This document shows, in pieces, positions 29,810-37,257 of a stretch of DNA of 40,835 bases (positions within the stretch are counted from its first letter, which is position 1; every line of letters begins with the position of its first letter). The notes under the pieces were generated by a model. The model ran no database searches. It was not told where the DNA came from and worked only from the letters and a program-made list of their open reading frames with translations. This DNA is from CAZCZU01 sp964503475 (GTDB taxonomy: Bacteria > Pseudomonadota > Zetaproteobacteria > Mariprofundales > Mariprofundaceae): the NCBI GenBank assembly GCA_964503475.1, contig CAZCZU010000027.1, forward strand, positions 1 through 40,835, in the 5' to 3' direction. Position numbers and translations under genes: made by a program.

Positions 29810-32296
29810 CTATTCCGCTGCTTCTCTGTTCTCGTTTACCGGCCTGCTGCCGAAACGCGCCTGCCCCTGTCGCTGTTCGTAGAGGCGAAATGCCTCACAG
29901 ATATTTTCGTGCAGCACCTCGGCGCTCCATGGCTTGGTCATGAACTTGTACACGGACCCTTCGTTGATCGCCTCGGTGACCACTTCGATATCGGTGTAGC
30001 CGGTGAGTACGATCCGGATCGAATCCGGATGCTGATGCTTGACCTTGCGCAGCAACTCGATGCCGCTCATCTCCGGCATCATCTGGTCACTGACAATGAC
30101 AGCCACGTGATGGTCGGCGAGCAGGCGCAGGGCCTCGCTGGGGCGCAGGGCCGTCAATACGCGATGGCCATCCAGGCGCAGGATATCCGCCAGCACCTCA
30201 AGCGCCATCACATCATCATCGACCAGCAGCACTGCCGGAAACTCCTCGCCTGCGGGAGTCGTATCACCGCTGTTCCGGCGCTGTCTCTCGACAAAGGGGG
30301 CAATCTCTCCGGCCGGAAGTGGCCGGCTGATGTAGTGCCCCTGCACCTCATTGCAGTGGTGGGAGCGCAGGAACACAAGCTGCTCCTCATTCTCCACCCC
30401 TTCGGCCACAACATTCAGGCGCAGGTTATGGGCCATGGTGATAATGGTATGCACCAGCGTGGCATCGTCGGCATCGCTCATCACATCGCGCACGAACGAG
30501 CGGTCGATCTTCACCTTCTGAATCGGAAGGCGCTTCAGATAACTGAGCGAGGAGTAGCCGGTGCCGAAATCGTCCAGGGCAAGGCCGACACCAAGCCCGC
30601 CCAGCTCCCGCAACATACGCGCCATCGACTCCGGATCGTGCACCAGCTGGCTCTCAGTCAGTTCCAGTTCCAGCAGATGCGGTGGGAGATCCGTCTGCTC
30701 CAGGATATCGCGCACGCTGCCGATGAGATCACTACCGAGAAACTGCCGGGCCGAGAGGTTGACGGCCACGGTCAGCTCCATTCCCGCCTGCCGCCACCTG
30801 GTCGCCTGTGCACAGGCTTCATGCAGCACCCATTGCCCGAGGCGGATAATCAAATCCGTCTCCTCGGCGACCGGCACGAACTCATCCGGAGACATGAGCC
30901 CCCGCTCCGGGTGTTGCCAACGAATCAGCGCCTCAACCCCGGCAATCTCGCCATTGTGCAGGGTGACCTGCGGCTGGTAGTGCAGAACAAACTCGCCGCG
31001 GTCCAGGGCACGATGCAGGGCATGCCCCATGGCAAGCTGCCCGCGCTTGGCCTCCCCACGCTGAGGGGCATAAAAGCAGAAGGTGTTGCGCCCGTTCTCC
31101 TTGGCGCGATACATGGCCGTATCGGCGTGTTTGAGCAGGGTTTTCCCATCCAGGCCATCATCGGGATAACAGGCAATCCCGATGCTGGGCGAGGCAAGAA
31201 GCTCGTGCCCATCAACCTGCAGCGGCTGCTCCAGAAGGTGCAGCAGTTTGCCGGCGATGTCGCTCAAGGCGCTTCGATTATCCAGATCCGAGATCACCAG
31301 CACAAACTCATCGCCGCCGATGCGGGCGACGGTATCGGTCTCGCGCACCAGCTGCCTGAGCCGCTGACCGACCATCTGCAGCAAGCGATCACCGATATGG
31401 TGACCCAGATGATCGTTCACTACCTTGAAGCGATCGAGATCGACAAAAAGCACCCCCACCTGTGCATCCTTGCGATGGGCATAGGCAATGGCCTGGGTCA
31501 TACGATCCTGCAACAGGTTGCGATTCGGGAGGCCGGTCAGGCTGTCGAGATTGACCAGCCGCTCCAGCTCCTCCTCGTAGTGCTTGTCGGCCGTCACATC
31601 GCGCAGAATTCCGACATAATGGGTTACCATGCCGTTGCTGTCGTGCAACGGTGAAATCTGCACATGATTCCAGAACATTTCGCCATTCTTGCGATAGTTG
31701 CGCAACAGGGCGCTGCCCTTGCGCTGTTCGCGCAATGCCTGGCGCAGGTGCTCCAGCTGGGGTTGCTCGCGATCGCTGCCGACCATAAAGCAGAGGTTGT
31801 GTCCCAACACCTCCTCGGCACGGTAACCGATATCGCCTTCGAAGGCAGGATTCACATGCACGATGGGAAGCTTTTTGTCACCGGCATCGGCAATCATGAT
31901 CGGGCTGCTGCAGGCTTCGACGGCACGATGCCACAGCCTGGCGGACTCCACCGCCTCATCGACATTCCGGAAGCGCAGGAACAGTACCCGCCGTCCATCC
32001 ACTCCTGCAGGAACCACGCGCATCGTCATGACGCATGGCCGACCCTCGCGGGTCAGCAGAGAGATACGGATCGCTTCGCCGGATTGTGGCCGGGCCAGGG
32101 CATGCCATAGCTTCTGCCGCTCTTCGTCCGGGCAAAGCATATCGCAGGAGAGCGCGAGAAGTTCCTCACGGCTGCGGCCGAGCAGGCACTGCATGGCCCG
32201 GTTGGCATCGAGCAAGGCCCCGCTTTCGGCATCGGCCAAGACGATGGCATCGGCGTCTTCGTCAAAAAGCGCACGATAGCTTTCACCCTGTTGCAA
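29810..32296 (-). CDS. PAS-PAS-GGDEF-EAL-REC signalling protein
   Basis: An 828-residue soluble protein that both makes and degrades c-di-GMP by its motifs. PAS1 spans ~1-115 and PAS2 ~125-245 (NPAFEGDIGYRAEEVLGHN). The GGDEF domain (~250-415) has an intact GGDEF and an inhibitory RETD site five residues upstream. The EAL domain (~430-680) keeps EALIRW, NLSARQF, ELELTES, DDFGTGYSS, KIDRSFV and AEGVEN, so phosphodiesterase activity is expected. A receiver (~695-815) follows with LLVDDD, IVSDQMMPE (acceptor Asp), LTGYT and TKPW. A C-terminal receiver is unusual, since in such proteins it is generally N-terminal. The start is TTG 32296 behind AGGAGGGGG. The gene is divergent from the next one and alone on its strand. 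Confidence 0.92.
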   Translation of the reverse strand: MQQGESYRALFDEDADAIVLADAESGALLDANRAMQCLLGRSREELLALSCDMLCPDEERQKLWHALARPQSGEAIRISLLTREGRPCVMTMRVVPAGVDGRRVLFLRFRNVDEAVESARLWHRAVEACSSPIMIADAGDKKLPIVHVNPAFEGDIGYRAEEVLGHNLCFMVGSDREQPQLEHLRQALREQRKGSALLRNYRKNGEMFWNHVQISPLHDSNGMVTHYVGILRDVTADKHYEEELERLVNLDSLTGLPNRNLLQDRMTQAIAYAHRKDAQVGVLFVDLDRFKVVNDHLGHHIGDRLLQMVGQRLRQLVRETDTVARIGGDEFVLVISDLDNRSALSDIAGKLLHLLEQPLQVDGHELLASPSIGIACYPDDGLDGKTLLKHADTAMYRAKENGRNTFCFYAPQRGEAKRGQLAMGHALHRALDRGEFVLHYQPQVTLHNGEIAGVEALIRWQHPERGLMSPDEFVPVAEETDLIIRLGQWVLHEACAQATRWRQAGMELTVAVNLSARQFLGSDLIGSVRDILEQTDLPPHLLELELTESQLVHDPESMARMLRELGGLGVGLALDDFGTGYSSLSYLKRLPIQKVKIDRSFVRDVMSDADDATLVHTIITMAHNLRLNVVAEGVENEEQLVFLRSHHCNEVQGHYISRPLPAGEIAPFVERQRRNSGDTTPAGEEFPAVLLVDDDVMALEVLADILRLDGHRVLTALRPSEALRLLADHHVAVIVSDQMMPEMSGIELLRKVKHQHPDSIRIVLTGYTDIEVVTEAINEGSVYKFMTKPWSAEVLHENICEAFRLYEQRQGQARFGSRPVNENREAAE

Positions 32297-32317
32297 CGGG
32301 TACCCCCTCCTTCCCCG

Positions 32318-32408
32318 GGCTGGGTGCCACGCACCCGGCTTTTCGCCCCGCCGGCAAAGGCATGCCGCAGGCGAAAAGCTGTTCCCAGCTTAGATAAGCC
32401 GGCATGCC
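32318..32408 (-). promoter_or_regulatory. structured leader of the GGDEF-EAL gene
   Basis: Read on the minus strand this 5' region can form a GGGTGC-GTG-GCACCC hairpin (32322-32336) next to a 10-bp stem pairing 32338-32347 with 32370-32379. The palindrome GGCATGCC occurs twice (32359-32366 and 32401-32408). It does not match a riboswitch class that I recognise, including c-di-GMP-I. Confidence 0.35.
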
Positions 32409-32500
32409 ACGTAAAGATGTATCCACCCGTGACAGGCGCCCATGTTTCGCTCTTTCTGTATCCCAAGCGTCTATGATGGTGAAACAGGCATGGAGGCGAC

Positions 32501-33139
32501 ATGAACACAAACATCAGCGCGCTCATCGAGCACATCCAGGAACTGGAGGAGGATCTGGAGCTTGAGCTGGCCAAGCGTCGCGAAGAGCTGCGCTTTGAAA
32601 TCATCGGCCGCAAGGTGCGCTTCGAGCAGGAGGTCCTGGAACAGCACCGGGAGCTGAAAACGCGTCTCTCACGCTATATCGCCGAAGCCCGTCCCTCGGT
32701 CGTATTGACCGCTCCGCTCATCTACGCCCTGATTATTCCCTTCGCCCTTCTCGACCTGCTGGTGAGCCTCTATCAGGCCATATGCTTTCCCGTCTACGGC
32801 ATCCCGAAAGTTGAACGTCGTGACCACATGCTCTTCGACCGCCATCGATTGGGATACCTGAATGCCATCGAGAAACTCAACTGCTGGTACTGCTCCTACG
32901 GCAACGGCCTTCTCTCCTATGTACGCGAAATCGCCGCCCGTACCGAACAATACTGGTGCCCGATCAAGCATGCCCGCCGTGTTTCCGGCCTGCATTCGCG
33001 CTACAGCACCTTCCTCGACTACGGCGATGCCGATGCCTACCATGACAAATTCGAGGAGGTGCGCTGCGCCTTCGCCAGGCGCCAGCCGAAAAATAAGGAA
33101 ACCAGTTCATCCACGCATGAAACGGAGCGGCATGATTAA
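32501..33139 (+). CDS. conserved hypothetical membrane-associated protein
   Basis: A 212-residue protein starting at ATG 32501, five nt after GGAGG. Residues ~5-60 are a highly charged coiled coil (ELEEDLELELAKRREELR). One hydrophobic stretch follows (~66-100, VVLTAPLIYALIIPFALLDL), long enough for a hairpin or a single span. The C-terminal domain has a compact cysteine-aromatic pattern (LNCWYCSYGNGLLSYVREIA, EQYWCPIKHARR), which could bind metal or heme but has no standard motif. It looks like a conserved family of unknown function in Proteobacteria. It sits 44 bp before cmoA on the same strand and could be co-transcribed. Confidence 0.7.
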   Translation: MNTNISALIEHIQELEEDLELELAKRREELRFEIIGRKVRFEQEVLEQHRELKTRLSRYIAEARPSVVLTAPLIYALIIPFALLDLLVSLYQAICFPVYGIPKVERRDHMLFDRHRLGYLNAIEKLNCWYCSYGNGLLSYVREIAARTEQYWCPIKHARRVSGLHSRYSTFLDYGDADAYHDKFEEVRCAFARRQPKNKETSSSTHETERHD

Positions 33140-33183
33140 GCCGGGTCTGCCCGTCATCCGGTGAAGCGTGTAGCCTTGCCGTC

Positions 33184-33921
33184 ATGACAAAGCAGCCAAA
33201 CAGGGACACGATCTACAGCACCCCGCAGGAGCAGGTGGCCGGCTTCACCTTCGACAACAAGGTCGCCGCCGTCTTCGAGGATATGATCCGCCGCTCCGTC
33301 CCCGGCTACGGCCTTACCCTGTCGATGCTCGGCGTGCTGGCCGGCGAACATGCACAGGCGGGCAGCAACATCTTTGACCTGGGCTGTTCGCTCGGCGCCG
33401 GCATTGCCGCCATGCGCAGCCGCATCGATGCGAAGAGCTGCCGCATCATCGGCATCGACAACTCCAGGGCGATGCTTGAGCGCTGCCGGCAAAACCTGGC
33501 CGCCCAGGAATCCCCGGTAGCGGTGGAGCTGATCTGTGCCGATATCCGCGATATCGCCGTCGCCAACGCCTCGATGGCGGTGCTCAATTTTACGCTGCAG
33601 TTCGTGCCCGTGGCCGACCGCCTGGAACTGCTGGCCCGTATTCACGATGGCCTGCTGCCCGGCGGAGCACTGGTTCTCTCCGAAAAGATCGCCTTCGACA
33701 ATGCCGATGAGCAGCAACTGCAGAGCGATATGCACCACGCCTTCAAGGCGGCCCAGGGCTATTCGGCCCTGGAGATCAGCCAAAAACGGAGTGCCATCGA
33801 AAACGTGCTGATCCCCGAAACGGTGGATGCACATATCGAACGGCTGCATGCGGCCGGGTTCACCCGTGTCTACGTCTGGTTCCGCTGCTTCAATTTCGCC
33901 TCGATCGTGGCACTGAAATGA
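33184..33921 (+). CDS. cmoA: carboxy-S-adenosyl-L-methionine synthase
   Basis: A 245-residue SAM-fold enzyme that makes carboxy-SAM from SAM and prephenate. That product is the donor for 5-oxyacetyl-uridine at tRNA position 34. Recognisable blocks are DTIYSTPQEQVAGFTFD at the N-terminus, the SAM motif IFDLGCSLGAG, IIGIDNSRAMLERCR, ICADIRDI, VLNFTLQFVP and GALVLSEKI. Length and order match the family. Its stop overlaps the start of cmoB (ATGA), so the two steps of the pathway are coupled. Very confident. Confidence 0.97.
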   Translation: MTKQPNRDTIYSTPQEQVAGFTFDNKVAAVFEDMIRRSVPGYGLTLSMLGVLAGEHAQAGSNIFDLGCSLGAGIAAMRSRIDAKSCRIIGIDNSRAMLERCRQNLAAQESPVAVELICADIRDIAVANASMAVLNFTLQFVPVADRLELLARIHDGLLPGGALVLSEKIAFDNADEQQLQSDMHHAFKAAQGYSALEISQKRSAIENVLIPETVDAHIERLHAAGFTRVYVWFRCFNFASIVALK

Positions 33922-34922
33922 GCCACTTCGACCACCACGCCGAAAGCAGCCGCTTCGGCACATGGCTGCGTAGCGACACCAGGCTTGCTCCCTTCGCAGC
34001 CCAGCTCTCGGCCGCCATGGAACATGGCTGGCAACGCATCGAGGCACATGGCGACTTTGCCCGCTGGCAAGCCGGGCTGGAGGCGCTGCCGGCCGAACTC
34101 CCCTCCTCCAGCGAGCTGAAGCAGGATACCGTTCGCATCGGCAACTTCGGTGATACACAAATGGGTTCGGCAGCCGTGCAGGATGCGCTGATGCAGCTGC
34201 ACCCGTGGCGCAAAGGGCCGTTCGAACTGTTCGGGGTGCATATCGATACCGAATGGCGCTCGGACTGGAAATGGCGCCGGGTCGCCCCCCATATCGCCCC
34301 CCATATCGCCCCGCTTGGCGGCCGCACCGTACTCGATGTCGGCTGCGGCTCCGGCTATCACTGCTGGCGCATGCTGGGTGATGGTGCGAAAGCTGTGCTC
34401 GGTATCGATCCCACCCCGCTATTCGCCATGCAGTTCGCCTGCTGCAAACGCTACCTTCCGGAGGCGCTTGCCTTCTATCTCCCCGTGGGTATCGACGATA
34501 TGCCTGAGCATATGGGCGCCTTCGACACCGTCTTCTCGATGGGCATCCTCTACCATCGTCGCTCGCCCATCGATCACCTGCTGCAGCTCAAATCACTGCT
34601 GCGTCCGGGTGGCGAACTGGTGCTGGAGACCCTGATTGTCGAGGGCGATGCCGAACGCTGCCTGCTGCCGGAGGGGCGCTATGCCAAGATGCGCAATGTC
34701 TGGTTCATTCCGTCGGTGGCAATGCTCAAGCTGTGGCTGGCGCGATCCGGATTCAAAAACATCCGCTGTGTCGATGTCACCCCGACCCGTACCGATGAGC
34801 AGCGCACGACCGACTGGATGCAGTTCGAATCACTGACTGACTTCCTTGATCCCGAGGATTCAGGCCGCACCATCGAGGGCTATCCGGCACCGGTGCGTGC
34901 CGTGCTGATCGCCGAGGCCTGA
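33918..34922 (+). CDS. cmoB: tRNA U34 carboxymethyltransferase
   Basis: A 334-residue enzyme that transfers the carboxymethyl group of carboxy-SAM to 5-hydroxyuridine 34, completing cmo5U in tRNAs that read several codons per box. Motifs: LHPWRKGPFELFGVHIDTEWRSDWKW, the SAM loop VLDVGCGSGYHCWRM, FDTVFSMGILYHRRSP, GGELVLETLIV and VWFIPSVAMLKLWL. Immediately before the SAM loop the usual APHI-PL turn reads APHIAPHIAPL, because a 12-bp unit is duplicated at 34284-34307. The insertion keeps the frame and all catalytic motifs. Translation starts within the cmoA stop. Confidence 0.96.
   Translation: MSHFDHHAESSRFGTWLRSDTRLAPFAAQLSAAMEHGWQRIEAHGDFARWQAGLEALPAELPSSSELKQDTVRIGNFGDTQMGSAAVQDALMQLHPWRKGPFELFGVHIDTEWRSDWKWRRVAPHIAPHIAPLGGRTVLDVGCGSGYHCWRMLGDGAKAVLGIDPTPLFAMQFACCKRYLPEALAFYLPVGIDDMPEHMGAFDTVFSMGILYHRRSPIDHLLQLKSLLRPGGELVLETLIVEGDAERCLLPEGRYAKMRNVWFIPSVAMLKLWLARSGFKNIRCVDVTPTRTDEQRTTDWMQFESLTDFLDPEDSGRTIEGYPAPVRAVLIAEA
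34284..34307 (+). repeat. 12-bp tandem duplication in cmoB
   Basis: GCCCCCCATATC occurs twice back to back, adding four residues (APHI) in front of the SAM-binding loop. This looks like replication slippage. Confidence 0.85.
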
Positions 34923-35051
34923 TCTCCTCAGGCGTAAGCCACGGATGACCCGCCAAAATAAACCACCAAAGTTGTTCATTTTATAAGCCATTTCGAAAGC
35001 GCGTTTTGGAATGACGAAGCGTTTTTGGCAGGCCGCCTCGATCGAATCACC

Positions 35052-35264
35052 TCAACCGCACCCTGTCGGGCTGCACATGCCGCCGCCGCAGGGGGCGGAG
35101 CCGCACGGCGTCTCCGGTGTACCGCTGGTGATAGCCGCCGCCGTGATCAGCTTCTGAAGCTCTTCGCTGCCGCAGTTCGGGCAGGTCACTGTCTCATTGC
35201 TGCGCATCACCAGCGTCTCGAAACGCTGCTCGCATTGCTGGCACTGGTAAGCGTAAATCGGCAT
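35052..35264 (-). CDS. FmdB family zinc ribbon protein
   Basis: A 70-residue protein. ATG 35264 lies 5 nt after GGAGG, four codons inside a longer open frame. The FmdB pattern is complete: MPIYAYQCQQCEQRFETL, then VTCPNCGSEELQKLI, giving a four-cysteine zinc ribbon. The tail is rich in Cys and Gly (CGSAPCGGGMCSPTGCG) and could bind a further metal ion. FmdB proteins are suspected regulators, but the function is not settled. It is divergent from the ATP synthase genes, with about 100 bp between the starts. Confidence 0.9.
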   Translation of the reverse strand: MPIYAYQCQQCEQRFETLVMRSNETVTCPNCGSEELQKLITAAAITSGTPETPCGSAPCGGGMCSPTGCG

Positions 35265-35364
35265 GGCCGCCTCCAAACAGGGATGATGGGCGCCATTTTA
35301 TCACCCCTGCCCGATCCGCCAACTGCCGGAAAACAGGTCGTCTATACTCGATGAAGGAGTAAGT

Positions 35365-35589
35365 ATGACCAGACTGGGCGATCCGCACTCCCGCAGCCAT
35401 CAATGGGGCCTGCGCGTCGGCACCGAGATGGTGGCCTCCACCATGATCGGGCTGGGGGCAGGCTACCTGCTCGACAAATGGCTCGATACCCGCCCCGTCT
35501 TCCTGCTCATCTTCTTCGCCTTCGGCGTCGCGGCCGGCTTCATCAATCTCTACCACGTCATGGTGAAGCCTCCGGAGCACAAGCCATGA
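35365..35589 (+). CDS. AtpI/AtpZ-like ATP synthase assembly protein
   Basis: A 74-residue membrane protein with two helices (EMVASTMIGLGAGYLLDKWL; PVFLLIFFAFGVAAGFINLY) joined by a short DTRP turn. This is the pattern of AtpI/AtpZ-type proteins, which help assemble the c-ring or carry magnesium. It starts at ATG 35365, after GAAGGAG, and its stop overlaps the atpB start. Being the first gene of an F0 block fits the usual position of this protein. AtpI and AtpZ cannot be told apart here. Confidence 0.85.
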   Translation: MTRLGDPHSRSHQWGLRVGTEMVASTMIGLGAGYLLDKWLDTRPVFLLIFFAFGVAAGFINLYHVMVKPPEHKP

Positions 35590-36362
35590 TTCAGGCTTCG
35601 TTCGCCCCCGAAAACTGGCATCTGGAGCCGTTGCGCCACTTTCGCATCGAGGTGCATCTGCCGCTGCAGCTGGCCGGGGTCGATCTCTCCATCTCCAATG
35701 CCGTCGTCTGGATGTGGATTGGCAGTGCTGCGGTCTTCCTGCTGCTCTATATCGCCACGCGCCGCATGCAGCCTCATCCGGACAGGCTGCAACTGGTGGC
35801 CGAGATCGTTTACCGCTTCATCGATCGCATGGCCCAAAACAATATCGGTCGCGAGGCCTCCCGCTTCGTGCCAATGCTCTTCACCCTTTTCTGCTTCATT
35901 ATCGGCTGCAACCTGATCGGCCTGATCCCCGGCGCCTTCACCCCCACCTCGCAAATCGTCGTCACCGGCACCCTGGCCGTCGGCATTTTCGCCTACACCG
36001 TCTGGCTGCGCATCGATCGTCACGGCTGGCGCTTTTTCCGTGCCTTCGCCCCGCCCGGCGTACCCGCCTTTTTGCTGCCGCTGATGATCCCCATCGAACT
36101 GCTCTCCTTTCTGGCGCGTCCGGTATCGCTGGCCGTGCGCCTGTTCGCCAACATGACCGCCGGCCACACGGTGCTGGGGGTGATCGCCTTCTTCGGCCTG
36201 CTGATGCCCTGGTTCGCCGCCTGGCTGCCGCTGGGGCTGTCGGTGATCCTGCTGGCCATCGAGATTTTCATCGCCGGCATCCAGGCCTATATCTTCACCA
36301 TCCTCTCCTGCGTCTACATCGATGATGCCCTGCACGACGCGGAAGAGCCCATAGGAGCATGA
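35586..36362 (+). CDS. atpB: ATP synthase F0 subunit a
   Basis: A 258-residue subunit a, the stator channel that carries protons past the c-ring. ATG 35586 overlaps the preceding stop (ATGA). Five or six membrane helices are visible. The key motif is LLSFLARPVSLAVRLFANM with the essential Arg, followed by AGHTVLGV, and the C-terminal IEIFIAGIQAYIFTILSCVYIDDAL, which is highly typical. Early motifs LVAEIVYRFIDRMAQNNIG and GCNLIGLIPGAFTPTSQI also fit. The gene is followed 1 nt later by atpE. Confidence 0.97.
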   Translation: MIQASFAPENWHLEPLRHFRIEVHLPLQLAGVDLSISNAVVWMWIGSAAVFLLLYIATRRMQPHPDRLQLVAEIVYRFIDRMAQNNIGREASRFVPMLFTLFCFIIGCNLIGLIPGAFTPTSQIVVTGTLAVGIFAYTVWLRIDRHGWRFFRAFAPPGVPAFLLPLMIPIELLSFLARPVSLAVRLFANMTAGHTVLGVIAFFGLLMPWFAAWLPLGLSVILLAIEIFIAGIQAYIFTILSCVYIDDALHDAEEPIGA

Positions 36363-36363
36363 C

Positions 36364-36591
36364 ATGGACGTATCCGCAGCAGCACTGATCGGCATGGGCC
36401 TGGCCGCGGCCGGCATGGCCGGTTCGGGTATCGGCATCGGCTACATCTTCGGCAAGATGATCGAGGCGGTGGCCCGCCAGCCGGAGGCCGAGCCGATCCT
36501 CTCCAAGTATGCCTGGATCGGCTTCGCCCTGGTCGAGGCCATCGCCCTCTACGCCCTGGTCATCGCCTTCATCATCATGGGTCAGCCATGA
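36364..36591 (+). CDS. atpE: ATP synthase F0 subunit c
   Basis: A 75-residue hairpin that assembles into the rotor ring. Helix 1 has the GSGIGIG packing motif, the loop is ARQPEAEP, and helix 2 carries the ion-binding Glu58 in FALVEAIALYALVIAFIIM. A carboxylate flanked by Val, Ala and Leu, without the Gln and Ser/Thr of sodium sites, points to proton use. The last 4 nt overlap the atpF start. Confidence 0.97.
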   Translation: MDVSAAALIGMGLAAAGMAGSGIGIGYIFGKMIEAVARQPEAEPILSKYAWIGFALVEAIALYALVIAFIIMGQP

Positions 36592-37151
36592 TCATCGGCC
36601 AGGCGCTGGCGGCCGAGAGCGCCGGCATGCCCCAGTTCGAGGCCACCCACTATCCGGCCGAGATCTTCTGGAGCATCGTCTCGTTCATCATCCTGTTCAT
36701 CCTGCTCAACCGCTATGTACTGCCCCGCATTCATCAGTCGCTCGACGAGCGCAAGGCGATGATCGAGCAGGAGATCGAGACAGCCCGCACGAAACATGTC
36801 GAGGCCGATGCCCTGCGCGCAGAGCTGCAACAGCAACTCGACGATATCGAGGATACGGCCCGCCGTCGCATGCAGCAGGCGGAAAATGAGGCACGCCGCT
36901 ACCGACAACAGACCATCGAGGAGACGGAAACGATGCTGGCCCGCCGCCAGCGCCAGTATATGGAGGAGCTGGAAGAGGCCCGTCGCCACGCCGTGGAGGA
37001 GCTGCGCCACGACACGGCCGAGATGGCGGCATCCGCCACCGAGAAACTGCTCGGTCACCACCTCAGCTCCGACGATGGCCGTACACTCGTCGACGAGGCG
37101 CTGGAGGCATTGAAGGAGCAAAAGCTCGATCACCCCCCACGCAAGCAATAA
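36588..37151 (+). CDS. atpF: ATP synthase F0 subunit b
   Basis: A 187-residue stator stalk. One N-terminal membrane helix (FWSIVSFIILFILLNRYVLP) is followed by a long, almost uninterrupted charged coiled coil (KAMIEQEIETARTKHVEADA onward) and a short C-terminal segment where delta would bind. It starts within the atpE stop (ATGA). Only one b gene is present, so the stalk is probably a homodimer unless a b' gene lies elsewhere. The F1 genes (delta, alpha, gamma, beta, epsilon) do not follow. Confidence 0.94.
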   Translation: MIIGQALAAESAGMPQFEATHYPAEIFWSIVSFIILFILLNRYVLPRIHQSLDERKAMIEQEIETARTKHVEADALRAELQQQLDDIEDTARRRMQQAENEARRYRQQTIEETETMLARRQRQYMEELEEARRHAVEELRHDTAEMAASATEKLLGHHLSSDDGRTLVDEALEALKEQKLDHPPRKQ

Positions 37152-37182
37152 AGCTTCGACATGATGACCTCAGCCACTTCAT

Positions 37183-37226
37183 AAGCTGGAGATATCCGGC
37201 ATCGAACTTCCAGCGTCCTCCAGCTT
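37183..37226 (+). terminator. possible hairpin after the F0 operon
   Basis: AAGCTGGAG (37183-37191) and CTCCAGCTT (37218-37226) are perfect 9-bp inverted repeats with a 26-nt loop. There is no T run, so this may be a weak terminator or an mRNA-end hairpin. The next gene starts 32 bp later. Confidence 0.35.
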
Positions 37227-37257
37227 CTCTATAGTCAATGTAAGACAGGAGAGAGCC

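Noticed and set aside
32318..32408. c-di-GMP-I riboswitch for the GGDEF-EAL gene
   Set aside because: The conserved core of that class could not be found; only generic hairpins are visible.
34923..35051. Small RNA or tRNA between cmoB and the FmdB gene
   Set aside because: No cloverleaf, promoter or terminator could be built from this 129-bp stretch.
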